DNA of 64,000 bases from AC-49 sp963766605 (GCA_963766605.1 CAVYAT010000007.1:930001-994000); one strand, 5' to 3'; shown: positions 26,642 to 34,431, counted from the stretch's first letter. Notes: generated from the letters alone by a model not told the origin. Numbers and translations: made by a program.

Positions 26642-26671
26642 CGGCGCGCCCAGCCTCTCGAGGGCGCGCCG
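26642..26671. terminator. GC hairpin after the RTX-like gene
   Basis: CGGCGCGCCC (26642-26651) and GGGCGCGCCG (26662-26671) form a perfect 10-bp stem with a 10-nt loop, 10 nt after the stop codon. No T-tract follows on the plus strand. The stem core is the same as in the terminator at 21051. It lies between convergent genes and may work on both. Confidence 0.55.
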
Positions 26672-26698
26672 TGCCGACCACCCCGACTCGGCCCGACA

Positions 26699-27010
26699 CT
26701 AGCCCGGTGGCAGTCCGCCGGGCCAGTCGGGCGCCACGCCCGGGGCCGGCGGGGCGACGCCGATCGTCAGCACGTCGCCCTTCCCGACCTCGCTGCGCTC
26801 CAGGGACCGCATCAGCAGCCCGACGTTGTCGCCGGCCTTCGCTGCGTCGAGCTGCTTGCGGAACATCTCGATCCCATCCACGCGCACCGACGGCCCGCCG
26901 TTGATCTCGACCTCGTCGCCGATGTGGATCTCGCCCGCGTCGATCTGGCCGGTCACGACGACGCCGCGGCCGCGGATGAAGAACACGTCGCCGACGGTCA
27001 TGCGAAACAC
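26699..27010 (-). CDS. Stand-alone EF-Tu domain 2-like protein
   Basis: The protein has 103 residues from GTG 27010 (ATG 27001 is equally possible). Nearly the whole protein matches domain 2 of translation factor EF-Tu: MTVGDVFFIRGRGVVVTGQI, then IHIGDEVEING, and MFRKQLDAAKAGDNVGLLMR followed by GKGDVL. There is no GTPase domain, and no domain 3. It ends with a Pro/Gly-rich tail (APPAPGVAPDWPGGLPPG). EF-Tu domain 2 contacts the aminoacyl end of tRNA, but isolated copies have no established role that I know of. The VOC gene starts upstream on the same strand and ends 11 nt before it, so they may be one transcript. Confidence 0.8.
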   Translation of the reverse strand: MFRMTVGDVFFIRGRGVVVTGQIDAGEIHIGDEVEINGGPSVRVDGIEMFRKQLDAAKAGDNVGLLMRSLERSEVGKGDVLTIGVAPPAPGVAPDWPGGLPPG

Positions 27011-27021
27011 CGCCGCGAAGA

Positions 27022-27414
27022 CTACGGCCCGAGCAGGTCCCAGCGGTTGCCGGCGATGTCGGTGAACACGACGACGCGGCCGTAGGGCTCGTCGCGCGGC
27101 TCGCCGTCGAAGCGCACACCGGCGGCCCGCATCCGCTCGTAGCCGACACCGAAGTCGTCGACGCGCAGGAACAGCCCGACGCGGCCGGCGAACTGGCGGC
27201 CGACCGCGGCCTCCTGCTCGGGCCCGTCGGCGCGCGCGAGCAGCAGCCCGGTGACCGCGCCGGGCGGGCGAACGACGACCCAGCGCTTGGGCCGGCCGCC
27301 CTTGGTCGTCAGTGCCGGAGAGTCCTCGACGAGCTCGAACCCGAGCACGCCGACGTAGTGCGCGATCGCCGCGTCGTAGTCCTCGACGATCACCGAGATG
27401 AGCTCCAGCTGCAT
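27022..27414 (-). CDS. VOC (glyoxalase/dioxygenase) superfamily protein
   Basis: The protein has 130 residues, one vicinal-oxygen-chelate module pair. It opens MQLELISVIVEDYDAAIAHYVGVLGFEL, the standard first beta-alpha-beta unit. The second half has VGLFLRVDDFGVGYERMRAAGVRF and closes GRVVVFTDIAGNRWDLLGP. Metal ligands of glyoxalase I are only partly recognisable (a Glu at the 'LEL' position and a C-terminal Asp), so the activity is open. It reads into the EF-Tu domain 2-like gene and follows the LPG-synthase-like gene by 10 nt, suggesting a three-gene transcript. Confidence 0.82.
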   Translation of the reverse strand: MQLELISVIVEDYDAAIAHYVGVLGFELVEDSPALTTKGGRPKRWVVVRPPGAVTGLLLARADGPEQEAAVGRQFAGRVGLFLRVDDFGVGYERMRAAGVRFDGEPRDEPYGRVVVFTDIAGNRWDLLGP

Positions 27415-27424
27415 GGCGGCGAAT

Positions 27425-28279
27425 CTACAACGGCACGGGCCGCGGCCGGCGCGTGTGTGTCCACAGCCGGTCGCCGCCCGCCCACGCGGCGAAGCACAGT
27501 CCGCCCACGATGCCGGTGACGGTCAGCAGCACCCCGGCCGCCGCCGTCGCCGCGACCCCGTGGCTGCCGAGGATCAGCACCGCCGCAGCGGCGCCCACCC
27601 CGGGGCCGAGCGGGAGCTGGCCGAGCGTGACGACGGCGATCAGCACGGCGATCGCGTCGAAGAACGACGCGTGGACGCCGACCGCGTGCAGCAGCATCCA
27701 GTTGCGGAAGATCTGGGCGAAGACGGCAACGAGGACGAACGCGATCAGTCGGCTGCCATGGTTCAGGCTGCGGGCGACGGCGAGCCCGCGCCACAGCTGA
27801 CGGCCGGTGTTCAGCGCCAGCCGCCGCAGGCCGGCGCTGGCGGCGGCGACGACCGCGAGCCCGACGATCGGCAGCCACCACGGCAGGCCGAGCGGCGCCA
27901 CGAGCGTGAACGAGGTCAACGCGGCGAGGATCGCCTCGACCGCGAGGATCGGAAACTCGGCGGCGATCAGCGTCGGGACCTGCGGGGTGACCTCAGGCGA
28001 TGAGCGGCGCAGCGCCGCGATCCGCGCCGCGACCCCGAGCTGGCCGTTGAGCATGCCACCGAGGACCTGCACGCTCGACGCGCGGTACAGCACGCGGCGC
28101 CCGACGGTGCCGCCGGCCGCCCCGATCGACAGGTGCCACGCCTCGCTGCGCGACACCAGCGCGGCGATCTGGAGCACGATGGTCGTTGCGAGCACCCACC
28201 ACGCCGGCCCGGACAGGGCGGCGGCGAACTGGTCGCGACGCCCGGCGATCGCGGCCGCGAGCAACGCCACCGTCGCCAT
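27425..28279 (-). CDS. LPG synthase-type (UPF0104) multispanning membrane protein, 5' end uncertain
   Basis: From ATG 28279 the protein has 284 residues and about seven hydrophobic segments in the pattern of the lysylphosphatidylglycerol synthase transmembrane family: SEAWHLSIGAAGG, SSVQVLGGMLNGQLGVAARIAALRR, and LGQLPLGPGVGAAAAVLIL. The reading frame stays open upstream to 28414 and encodes FARRRRVALTALGA just before the ATG, which would complete the first membrane helix. No ATG, GTG or TTG occurs in that stretch. A GTG at 28404 lies in another frame. The true start may be lost to an indel. It probably moves or modifies a lipid in the membrane; the substrate is unknown. Confidence 0.72.
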   Translation of the reverse strand: MATVALLAAAIAGRRDQFAAALSGPAWWVLATTIVLQIAALVSRSEAWHLSIGAAGGTVGRRVLYRASSVQVLGGMLNGQLGVAARIAALRRSSPEVTPQVPTLIAAEFPILAVEAILAALTSFTLVAPLGLPWWLPIVGLAVVAAASAGLRRLALNTGRQLWRGLAVARSLNHGSRLIAFVLVAVFAQIFRNWMLLHAVGVHASFFDAIAVLIAVVTLGQLPLGPGVGAAAAVLILGSHGVAATAAAGVLLTVTGIVGGLCFAAWAGGDRLWTHTRRPRPVPL

Positions 28280-28450
28280 CGCGCCGAGCGCCGTCAGCGC
28301 GACGCGCCGGCGGCGAGCGAAACCGCGCAGGGAAGCGAGCGTGGTCAGCGGGTCCGGCTTGACTCGAGGGCGGGCGGAGCGGTGGAGCGAAACGCGTGGG
28401 TCACGGCGACCCCTTCATGTGGAAGCCCGGACACCGAGCATAGACCGCAG

Positions 28451-28828
28451 CTACAGCAGATGCGCGGCACTTGCCGCGGCGAGCACCAGCACGACCGCCG
28501 TCACCAGCGCGACCGCGACCATCAGCCGCCACACGCGGCGCACCGGGCCGGTGCGCATCAGCAGCGCGCCGACCCGCCGTGCCTGCTCGCGGCGCGGGAG
28601 GGCCAGGGCGCCGATCAGCGGCGCGAGCGGATGCGATCGCTCGATCCCGAAGCGGCGCAGCTGCGCCGCCTCGAGGTGCTCGTGCCAGCGGGCGATGTGG
28701 TCGCGCGCCTCGCGGCGCGCCGCGCGGCGATGCCAGGCCAGGCCGTCGCTGCGACCGTGCCAGAAGCGCAGCGCCTCACGCGCGTCGGCGATGTCCTGAT
28801 CGGGGGGACCGGGGCTCAGCAACCGCAT
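28451..28828 (-). CDS. Small membrane protein of unknown function
   Basis: The protein has 125 residues. The first 95 are soluble, rich in Arg, Ala and His (FWHGRSDGLAWHRRAARREARDH begins the region) and likely helical. A single hydrophobic segment ends the protein (LMVAVALVTAVVLVLAAASAAHLL), so it is probably tail-anchored with its body in the cytoplasm. I do not recognise a family. It lies just after the CSLREA beta-helix gene stop on the same strand, with 4 nt between, but their functions look unrelated. Confidence 0.6.
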   Translation of the reverse strand: MRLLSPGPPDQDIADAREALRFWHGRSDGLAWHRRAARREARDHIARWHEHLEAAQLRRFGIERSHPLAPLIGALALPRREQARRVGALLMRTGPVRRVWRLMVAVALVTAVVLVLAAASAAHLL

Positions 28829-28832
28829 GGCT

Positions 28833-30614
28833 TCAGGGTAGCCGCCGGCGCGCGCGGCGGTGGAGCTTCAGCGTCACGGTCTTGGTCTTCTTGGCCGCCG
28901 ACGCGGCGCTCGACCCCTTCAGCTTGAACGTCACGAGCAGGTGTACGGAGTCCGAGCCGGTGCGGCGCAGCGTCGTCCTCGCCGCTGCGCTGGGCTTGAC
29001 GGTCAGCTTGACCGTGCCCGCCTTCGTCGCCGCCTTGCTCAGCGATATGACCTGGGTCTTGTGATGCTTGCCGCTCGGGGTCAGGTCGCGGACGCGGAGC
29101 GATCCGGCGCCGTTGACCGTGGCGGCGATGACGACCGACCCGTCGCTGTTGTGTGTGTACCTGAGCGCGATGGTCAGCTTGGCCGCCGGCCTGGGCGGCG
29201 TCGGCTCGGCGACCGGGATGATCGGGTTCACCGGTGCCAGCGGCGGCGGCGCGATCGCCTCGAACGCACCGATGTCGCAGGCGGCGCCCTGGGGGCGCAC
29301 GACGCCGCGCTGGTCGACGGCCGGGCAGCTCGAGGCGGGGATCTTGTCGAGCGCGCCGCTCCCGTCGCCGAGCGCCATCGTCTGTGTGGGGCCGCCGTTG
29401 TCGGCCAGCGCCAGAAGGTGCGGGTCGGTCGCGCTGTCGCCGAACACGGCGAGCGCGCAGCTGACGTCGGGCACGATGTTGAAGCCGCCGCTGTGCCCGC
29501 CGGTCACCGTGACCGGGTGACTGCACGTCCCGGGTGAGCCGCCCGACGTGTTGGCGGAGAAGATCGTGTTGGACGGCATCAGAGCACTGCCGTTGTCGAT
29601 CGCGCCGCCCGGGCCGCTCGCGCTGTTGGCGGCGAACGTGTCGTTGGTCAGCGTTGTGGTCTCGGCGCCGTTGTCGAGCAGGATCGCGCCGCCCGTGCCG
29701 TTCCCTGCCGAGCCGCTCGCCGAGTTGCCGGTCAGCGTGCTGTTCATGACGCTGAGCGCGCTGCCGGTGTCGGTCTCGGGAACGAACCAGATCGCGCCCC
29801 CGTTGCCGCCGGTGCCGTTGAGGTTGGTCGCCGAGTTCTGGCTGAACGTGCTGCCGACGATCTGGATCGTGCCGACGCCCGGGTCGGCCTCGATCGCGCC
29901 GCCGAACGCGTTCTGCCCCGAGTGCGTGCTGCTGGCGACGTTGTGGGTGAACGTGCTGTTCGTGATCGTCAATGCGCCCGCGCCGCTGTTGGGCAGGAAC
30001 GCGATCGCGCCGCCCGAGCCGCCCTGCAGCGCGGCGCTCTGCGCGACGTTGCCGGAGAACGTCGTGGCGGAGACGGTCATCGCGCCGGCGCCCGTCGGGA
30101 AATAGATGACGCCCCCGCCGGCGCCGCCGTCGGCCGTCGTGTTGTCGGCGATGACGTCCCCCGACAGCGCGAGCGTGCCGTGGTCGACCTCGACCGCGGC
30201 GCCGAAGCGGTTGCCGCTGCCGCCGGTGAGGGTCAGCCCCGACAGCGTGAGCGACGTTGTGTTCGCGCCGGCGGTCGGGACGTCGAAGATCCGGTCGCCG
30301 CTGCCGTGGATCGTCGTCGCCGCGGCGCCGCCGGTGCCGACGACCGTGATCGCGCCGTGCAGGATGTCGAGGTCGCCGGTGAAGCCCGAGTCCTCGCCCG
30401 TGCCGGGCAGGGTCAGCGTGTAGTCGCCGGGCGGGACGTTGATCGTGTTCGTCCCGGGGGAGGCGTTGGAGGCCAGCACGGCGGCGCGCAGCGTGCAGTT
30501 GTTCGACAGGCACGCCCCGGCGCCGTCGGTCTGCTTGTTGACGTTGAAGTCCGTGGCGTAGGCGGGGCCCGCGACCGCCCCCACGCACAACGCCGTAGCG
30601 ATCGCGACGCGCAT
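28833..30614 (-). CDS. Secreted CSLREA-type parallel beta-helix protein
   Basis: The protein has 593 residues. A short signal peptide (MRVAIATALCVGAVAGPAYA) is followed by DFNVNKQTDGAGACLSNNC and TLRAAVLASNA, the CSLREA motif. Repeats of a right-handed beta-helix then run to about residue 400, seen in recurring 'GGAI.....' turns and 'STFS.N.A' rungs (SATTFSGNVAQ, NSTFTHNVASS, GSTFSQNSATN, NSTLTGNSASG). A segment at about 340-440 with ALADNGGPTQTMAL and VDQRGVVRPQGAACDIGAFE is the 'choice-of-anchor Q' type ending. A basic C-terminal domain finishes the protein. It is likely a surface-exposed adhesin or sugar-binding protein. Confidence 0.83.
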   Translation of the reverse strand: MRVAIATALCVGAVAGPAYATDFNVNKQTDGAGACLSNNCTLRAAVLASNASPGTNTINVPPGDYTLTLPGTGEDSGFTGDLDILHGAITVVGTGGAAATTIHGSGDRIFDVPTAGANTTSLTLSGLTLTGGSGNRFGAAVEVDHGTLALSGDVIADNTTADGGAGGGVIYFPTGAGAMTVSATTFSGNVAQSAALQGGSGGAIAFLPNSGAGALTITNSTFTHNVASSTHSGQNAFGGAIEADPGVGTIQIVGSTFSQNSATNLNGTGGNGGAIWFVPETDTGSALSVMNSTLTGNSASGSAGNGTGGAILLDNGAETTTLTNDTFAANSASGPGGAIDNGSALMPSNTIFSANTSGGSPGTCSHPVTVTGGHSGGFNIVPDVSCALAVFGDSATDPHLLALADNGGPTQTMALGDGSGALDKIPASSCPAVDQRGVVRPQGAACDIGAFEAIAPPPLAPVNPIIPVAEPTPPRPAAKLTIALRYTHNSDGSVVIAATVNGAGSLRVRDLTPSGKHHKTQVISLSKAATKAGTVKLTVKPSAAARTTLRRTGSDSVHLLVTFKLKGSSAASAAKKTKTVTLKLHRRARRRLP

Positions 30615-30618
30615 CGGA

Positions 30619-30631
30619 CACGATCATCGTG
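30619..30631. promoter_or_regulatory. Palindrome CACGAT-N1-ATCGTG upstream of the flavoprotein gene
   Basis: CACGAT (30619-30624) and ATCGTG (30626-30631) form a perfect inverted repeat with one central base. It lies in the 50-bp gap between the divergent beta-helix and flavin monooxygenase genes. The same half-sites recur at 31855-31870. Confidence 0.35.
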
Positions 30632-30664
30632 GAATCGGCCACCGCTCGCCAGCGTCGTAGCCCG

Positions 30665-31843
30665 ATGATGAACTCGTATGACGTGATCGTGATCGGCGCC
30701 GGCCCTGCCGGGCTGTCGGCGGCGCTGGCGCTCAAGGACGCAGACGTGCCGGCGCTCGTCATCGACCAGGCCGACACCGTCGGCGCGTCATGGCGCGCGC
30801 GCTACGACCGGCTGCGGCTCAACACGCCGCACCGCGTGTCGCACCTGCCGGGCCGGCCGTACCCCAAGGGCACGCCGACATTCCCGGGCCGCGACGACGT
30901 CGTCGCACACCTCGACGAGCACAGCCAGGGCCTGCACCTGCGCCTCGGAGTTCGCGTCACGGGGTTGGAGTGCGACGGCGACGGCTGGATCGTGCGCACG
31001 AGCGACGAACGGCTGCGCGCCGCCCAGGTCGTGGTCGCGACCGGGTTCGAGCACTCGCCGGTCATGCCCGAGTGGCCGGGGCGCGACTCGTACACCGGTG
31101 AGCTGCTGCACTCGGGGCGCTACCGCAACGCCGAGCCCTACGCCGGGCGCAATGTGCTCGTCGTCGGCCCCGGCTGCTCGGGCATGGAGATCGCCTACGA
31201 CCTCGCGCAGGGCGCCGCCGCGAAGGTCTGGCTGTCGGCACGCACGCCGCCCAACATCTTCATGCGCATCGGCCCTGGCGGCCTGCCCGGCGACTACATC
31301 GCCCGCGCGCTGTTCAAGCTGCCGGTCAGGCTCGCAGATCGGATCGCCGCCGTCGGCCGCAAGCAATCCGTCGGCGACCTGACCGATTTCGGGCTGCCGC
31401 TGCCCGACGAGGGCGTCGTCGCGCGCTTCAACCGCACGCACCAGGCGCCGGCGATCGTCGACGCCGAGGTGATCGACGCGATCCGCGACGGCCGCGTCGA
31501 GATCGTCGCGGGCGTCGAGTCGCTCACCGCGACGCAGGCGCGGCTGGCGGACGGGACGGACATCGCGCCCGACGCGATCGTCTGCGCGACCGGCTACCGC
31601 CGCGGGCTCGAGCAGCTCCTCGGAGACCTCGACGTGCTCGACGACGCGGGCCTCCCGCGCGCCCGCGGCGCGCACGCCGCCGCGCCGGGCCTGCGGTTCG
31701 TCGGCTACACACCGGGTCCGGGCATGCTCGGCCACAGCGCCCGCGAGGGGCGCAAGGCCGCGGCGGCGATCGCGCGCGAGCGTCTCACGAGCCGCCCGGC
31801 GGGGCGGACACCGAGAGCTGCCCGCCCTGCGGCTTCCCGATGA
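30665..31843 (+). CDS. Flavin-dependent monooxygenase-like oxidoreductase
   Basis: The protein has 392 residues. Two ATG codons (30665 and 30668) precede the FAD site; the start is one of them. The FAD-binding motif is DVIVIGAGPAGLSAALAL. The NADPH site is NVLVVGPGCSGMEIAYDLA. A BVMO/FMO-type linker is seen in VVVATGFEHSPVMPEWPG and late VCATGYRRGLEQLL. Pieces such as SWRARYDRLRLNTPHRVSHLPG are typical of YUC-like or plant-type flavin monooxygenases found in actinobacteria. The protein should use NADPH and oxygen to oxidise a small molecule. The gene stands alone, flanked on both sides by similar palindromes. Confidence 0.87.
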   Translation: MMNSYDVIVIGAGPAGLSAALALKDADVPALVIDQADTVGASWRARYDRLRLNTPHRVSHLPGRPYPKGTPTFPGRDDVVAHLDEHSQGLHLRLGVRVTGLECDGDGWIVRTSDERLRAAQVVVATGFEHSPVMPEWPGRDSYTGELLHSGRYRNAEPYAGRNVLVVGPGCSGMEIAYDLAQGAAAKVWLSARTPPNIFMRIGPGGLPGDYIARALFKLPVRLADRIAAVGRKQSVGDLTDFGLPLPDEGVVARFNRTHQAPAIVDAEVIDAIRDGRVEIVAGVESLTATQARLADGTDIAPDAIVCATGYRRGLEQLLGDLDVLDDAGLPRARGAHAAAPGLRFVGYTPGPGMLGHSAREGRKAAAAIARERLTSRPAGRTPRAARPAASR

Positions 31844-31854
31844 GGTAGACGCTG

Positions 31855-31870
31855 CACGATGATGATCGTG
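31855..31870. promoter_or_regulatory. Palindrome CACGAT-N4-ATCGTG downstream of the flavoprotein gene
   Basis: CACGAT (31855-31860) and ATCGTG (31865-31870) flank GATG. The right half overlaps the GTG start of the next gene. The half-sites equal those at 30619-30631 but with a 4-base spacer. Confidence 0.3.
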
Positions 31871-32124
31871 TGACCATGCACGACAGGGCCGCGGCGTTGT
31901 GGCGACGTGGCCAGCACGGGTGGCCGGCCCGCTACCCGATCGTCCAGTTCCCCAGCGTGGCGCTGCTCGTCTATCTCGCGGCGGTCGTCGCTGCGGCCGG
32001 CGTTGTCGCAACCATCGCGCTCAGCGTCTGGGCGCTCGACGAGATCGTCCGCGGCGCCAACCTGTTCCGGCGCGGCCTGGGGGCCGTCATCCTCGTCTGG
32101 ACCGTGGCCGGCCTTGCTCGCTAG
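31870..32124 (+). CDS. Small two-helix membrane protein of unknown function
   Basis: The protein has 84 residues from GTG 31870 (ATG 31876 is an in-frame alternative). The N-terminal 25 residues are polar and aromatic (WRRGQHGWPARYPIVQFPS). A long hydrophobic helix follows (VALLVYLAAVVAAAGVVATIAL), then a short amphipathic part and a second hydrophobic segment at the C terminus (GLGAVILVWTVAGLA). No family is recognised. Its stop overlaps the stop of the DUF47 gene by 4 nt in convergent orientation. Confidence 0.55.
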   Translation: MTMHDRAAALWRRGQHGWPARYPIVQFPSVALLVYLAAVVAAAGVVATIALSVWALDEIVRGANLFRRGLGAVILVWTVAGLAR

Positions 32125-32744
32125 CGCCGCTTGAGCGAGATCCCCTCCAGCACGTGCGCGACCTTCTCGCACGCGTCGACGCTCGCCTCCAGCGACTCGA
32201 AGACGTCCTTCCACCTGATCACGACCATCGGGTCGATGCCGGCGACAAACAGCGAGCCGACGGCGTCGCGGGAGATGCGGTCGGCCTCGTTCTCGAGGCG
32301 GTGGATCTCGACGAGGTGGGGCGCGATCTGTGAGCCGGTTCGCATCGCGCGCAGCGCGCGGGCAACCTGCTCGCCGGCGCCGACGAGCACGTCGGCCATC
32401 GCCGTCGCCTGCTCCATTGGCGCCTCGACGCCGTAGATCACGAGCATGTCGGCGGACTGCTCGGCGAAGTCGACGATGTCGTCGAGCGCCGTCGCCAGCG
32501 CATGGCCATCGGCCGAGTCGAACGGTGGGCGCCCGCGGCCGCCGCCGTTGAGGCGGTGGATGATGTCGTGGGTGATCCGGTCACCCTCCTGCTCGCAGAG
32601 CACGAGCTCGCGCGCGAGATCGGCGTGCTCCGGCCAGTCTCCGAGCAGGTCGCGCAGCAACAGCGTGGCGTGCTGGATGTTGCGCCCCGATTCCTCGAGC
32701 AGCTCGAGCACCGCGGTGTCGGTCGGGCCACGCAGCAGCCGCAT
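32121..32744 (-). CDS. DUF47 (PhoU-like) family protein
   Basis: The protein has 207 residues from ATG 32744; the GTG just before it would add one. It shows the helical DUF47/PhoU-like pattern with paired acidic motifs on each helical bundle: LVLCEQEGDRITHDIIHRLN, LDDIVDFAEQSADMLVIYG, EIHRLENEADRISRDAVG and WKDVFESLEASVDACEKVAHVLEGI. These E/D-x-x-x-D motifs bind metals in PhoU. Relatives usually accompany low-affinity Pit phosphate permeases, but no Pit gene is beside it. Its promoter region contains a three-unit PHO-box-like array, so phosphate control is likely. Confidence 0.85.
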   Translation of the reverse strand: MRLLRGPTDTAVLELLEESGRNIQHATLLLRDLLGDWPEHADLARELVLCEQEGDRITHDIIHRLNGGGRGRPPFDSADGHALATALDDIVDFAEQSADMLVIYGVEAPMEQATAMADVLVGAGEQVARALRAMRTGSQIAPHLVEIHRLENEADRISRDAVGSLFVAGIDPMVVIRWKDVFESLEASVDACEKVAHVLEGISLKRR

Positions 32745-32782
32745 CACGTCAGGGTAGTCCTCGCGTCGACACTCGGTGCTGC

Positions 32783-32815
32783 GGTCACGCCCGGTTCACG
32801 CGCAGTTCACGAGGT
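32783..32815 (+). promoter_or_regulatory. Three-unit PHO-box-like direct repeat
   Basis: GGTCACG (32783), GTTCACG (32794) and GTTCACG (32805) repeat at exactly 11-bp steps, the arrangement of actinobacterial PhoP-binding boxes. The array sits between the divergent DUF47 gene and the orphan winged-helix gene, and could control both. This is the strongest of the PHO-box-like sites in the window. Confidence 0.65.
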
Positions 32816-32858
32816 GGTAACCCGATCGGCGGCCGACCACGGCATCGTGCGCGCCGAA

Positions 32859-33227
32859 ATGGAGGCCAAGTTCGCTGCCGATCACGACGACACGCTCGTC
32901 GTGGGGGAGGTTGAGATCGCGCCCGACCAGGGCCTGGTGACGGTCGAGGGGCGCGCGGTCACGCTGAGCGTGCGCGAGTTCCGGCTGCTCGTCGCCCTCG
33001 CCCGCCGGGCGGGAAACATCGTCAGCCGCGAGGACCTCTACGCCATGGCCTGGGACGGCATCCTGCGCCCCGGCGATCGCTCGGTCGACGTGTACGTCCA
33101 CAAGCTGCGCGCCAAGCTCGAGGACCAAGCCGATCAGCGCATCTTCATCCACACGCACGTCGGATTCGGCTACCGGCTCGCGGCCGAGAACGCGTCGCCG
33201 CGTTCACACGCTTTTCACAAGACGTAG
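32859..33227 (+). CDS. Orphan PhoB/OmpR-type winged-helix DNA-binding protein (no receiver domain)
   Basis: ATG 32859 gives 122 residues; GTG 32847 and GTG 32814 are possible, but the latter overlaps the PHO-box array. Essentially all of it is an OmpR/PhoB effector domain: LVTVEGRAVTLSVREFRLLVAL, NIVSREDLYAMAWDG, the recognition helix RSVDVYVHKLRAKLED and the closing wing IFIHTHVGFGYRLAAE. No receiver domain precedes it, so it cannot be phosphorylated in the usual way. It lies between PHO-box-like repeats and directly before pstSCAB-phoU, so it is probably a regulator of phosphate genes. A full-length relative is encoded at 38755. Confidence 0.83.
   Translation: MEAKFAADHDDTLVVGEVEIAPDQGLVTVEGRAVTLSVREFRLLVALARRAGNIVSREDLYAMAWDGILRPGDRSVDVYVHKLRAKLEDQADQRIFIHTHVGFGYRLAAENASPRSHAFHKT
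33202..33223 (+). promoter_or_regulatory. PHO-box-like repeat upstream of pstS
   Basis: GTTCACA (33202) and TTTCACA (33213) are 11 bp apart, in the last codons of the winged-helix gene and about 115 bp before the pstS start. The spacing and sequence fit a two-unit PhoP box for the pstSCAB-phoU transcript. Confidence 0.5.
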
Positions 33228-33338
33228 GCCACTAGGTAACAAACTCGCCACCACGAGCGAGCGAACCTCGTTAGCACGAGCCCGGGGCCTCGGGGCCTGG
33301 AGCCGAGTTCACCACCACGCACAGGAGGAAGTTCGCAC

Positions 33339-34406
33339 GTGAACATTCGAAAGCGGCGCGCCGTCTCGGCCGCCACCATCGCCGCAGTTGCCGTCGGTGC
33401 CGTCGGTGGCACCGTGGCGCTCGCCGCCACCGCACTGAGCGGCGCCGGCTCCACGCTCGCCGCCCCCGTCTACCAGCAGTGGGGCAACGACCTGAAGAGC
33501 AAGCTCTCGCTTCAGTACAACCCGTCCGGCTCCGGCGCCGGCGTCGCCGCGCTTCAGGCCGGCACCGTCGGCTTCGCCGCCTCGGATCCGCCCCTCGCCC
33601 CGGCCGACAAGGCCGGCCTGAAGAAGGGAGCGGTCGTCCAGGTTCCGACCGTGCTGGGCGCGATCACCATCTCCTACAACCTCAAGGGCGTGAAGTCGGG
33701 GATGTTCCTCGACGGCCCGACGATCGCCAACATCTACCTCGGCAAGATCAAGAAGTGGAACGACCCGGCGATCCAGAAGCTGAACAAGAAGACGAAGCTG
33801 CCCAACGTGACGATCACCGTCGTCCACCGCTCGGACTCGTCGGGCACGACGAAGGGCTTCACGACCTTCCTCGCGGCCTACAGCCCCGAGTGGAAGAGCA
33901 AGGTCGGCGTTGACAAGACCGTCAACTGGCCGACCGGCACCGGCGCGGAGAAGAACTCCGGCGTCGCCGGCGTCGTCAAGCAGAAGGCCGGCGCGATCGG
34001 CTACGTCGAGCAGGCCTACGCCCTGCAGAACCACTTCACGTACGCCAACGTGAAGAACCAGAAGGGCAAGTTCATCGCCCCGACGCTGCCGTCGACCACG
34101 GCTGCAGCGACCGGCATCACGCCGCCGAAGGATCTCGGCTACGTGGCGATCAACAGCCCGGCCAAGGGTGCCTACCCGATCGTCTCGCAGACGTTCATCG
34201 ACGCCTACCAGGACTCCTGCGCGGCGGGCACGATGAACCCGGCCGAGGCGACCGCGTTCGGTCAGTTCATCAAGTACGGGCTCAGCCCCGCCGGTCAGAA
34301 GAAGGCGACGCAGCTCAGCTATGCCGGCCTGCCGCCGAAGATCCTCGCGGCGGCCAACAGGGCGGCGGCGACCCTGAAGTGCAACGGGAAGAGCATCGGC
34401 GCCTAG
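33339..34406 (+). CDS. pstS: Phosphate-binding protein PstS
   Basis: The protein has 355 residues. GTG 33339 follows CAGGAGGAAG by about 9 bases. The signal peptide is NIRKRRAVSAATIAAVAVGAV ending near ALAA; no lipobox Cys is seen, so it may be released or held by another part. The mature protein matches PstS: LSGAGSTLAAPVYQQW, the phosphate loop YNPSGSGAGVAAL, GFAASDPPL, IYLGKIKKWNDPAI, VVHRSDSSGTTKGFTTFL and GAIGYVEQAYAL. It captures phosphate outside the membrane for PstCAB. It has Lys-rich composition unlike its neighbours, as is common for abundant secreted proteins. Confidence 0.95.
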   Translation: MNIRKRRAVSAATIAAVAVGAVGGTVALAATALSGAGSTLAAPVYQQWGNDLKSKLSLQYNPSGSGAGVAALQAGTVGFAASDPPLAPADKAGLKKGAVVQVPTVLGAITISYNLKGVKSGMFLDGPTIANIYLGKIKKWNDPAIQKLNKKTKLPNVTITVVHRSDSSGTTKGFTTFLAAYSPEWKSKVGVDKTVNWPTGTGAEKNSGVAGVVKQKAGAIGYVEQAYALQNHFTYANVKNQKGKFIAPTLPSTTAAATGITPPKDLGYVAINSPAKGAYPIVSQTFIDAYQDSCAAGTMNPAEATAFGQFIKYGLSPAGQKKATQLSYAGLPPKILAAANRAAATLKCNGKSIGA

Positions 34407-34431
34407 GCACCGATAGCCTGCCGACGCACTC

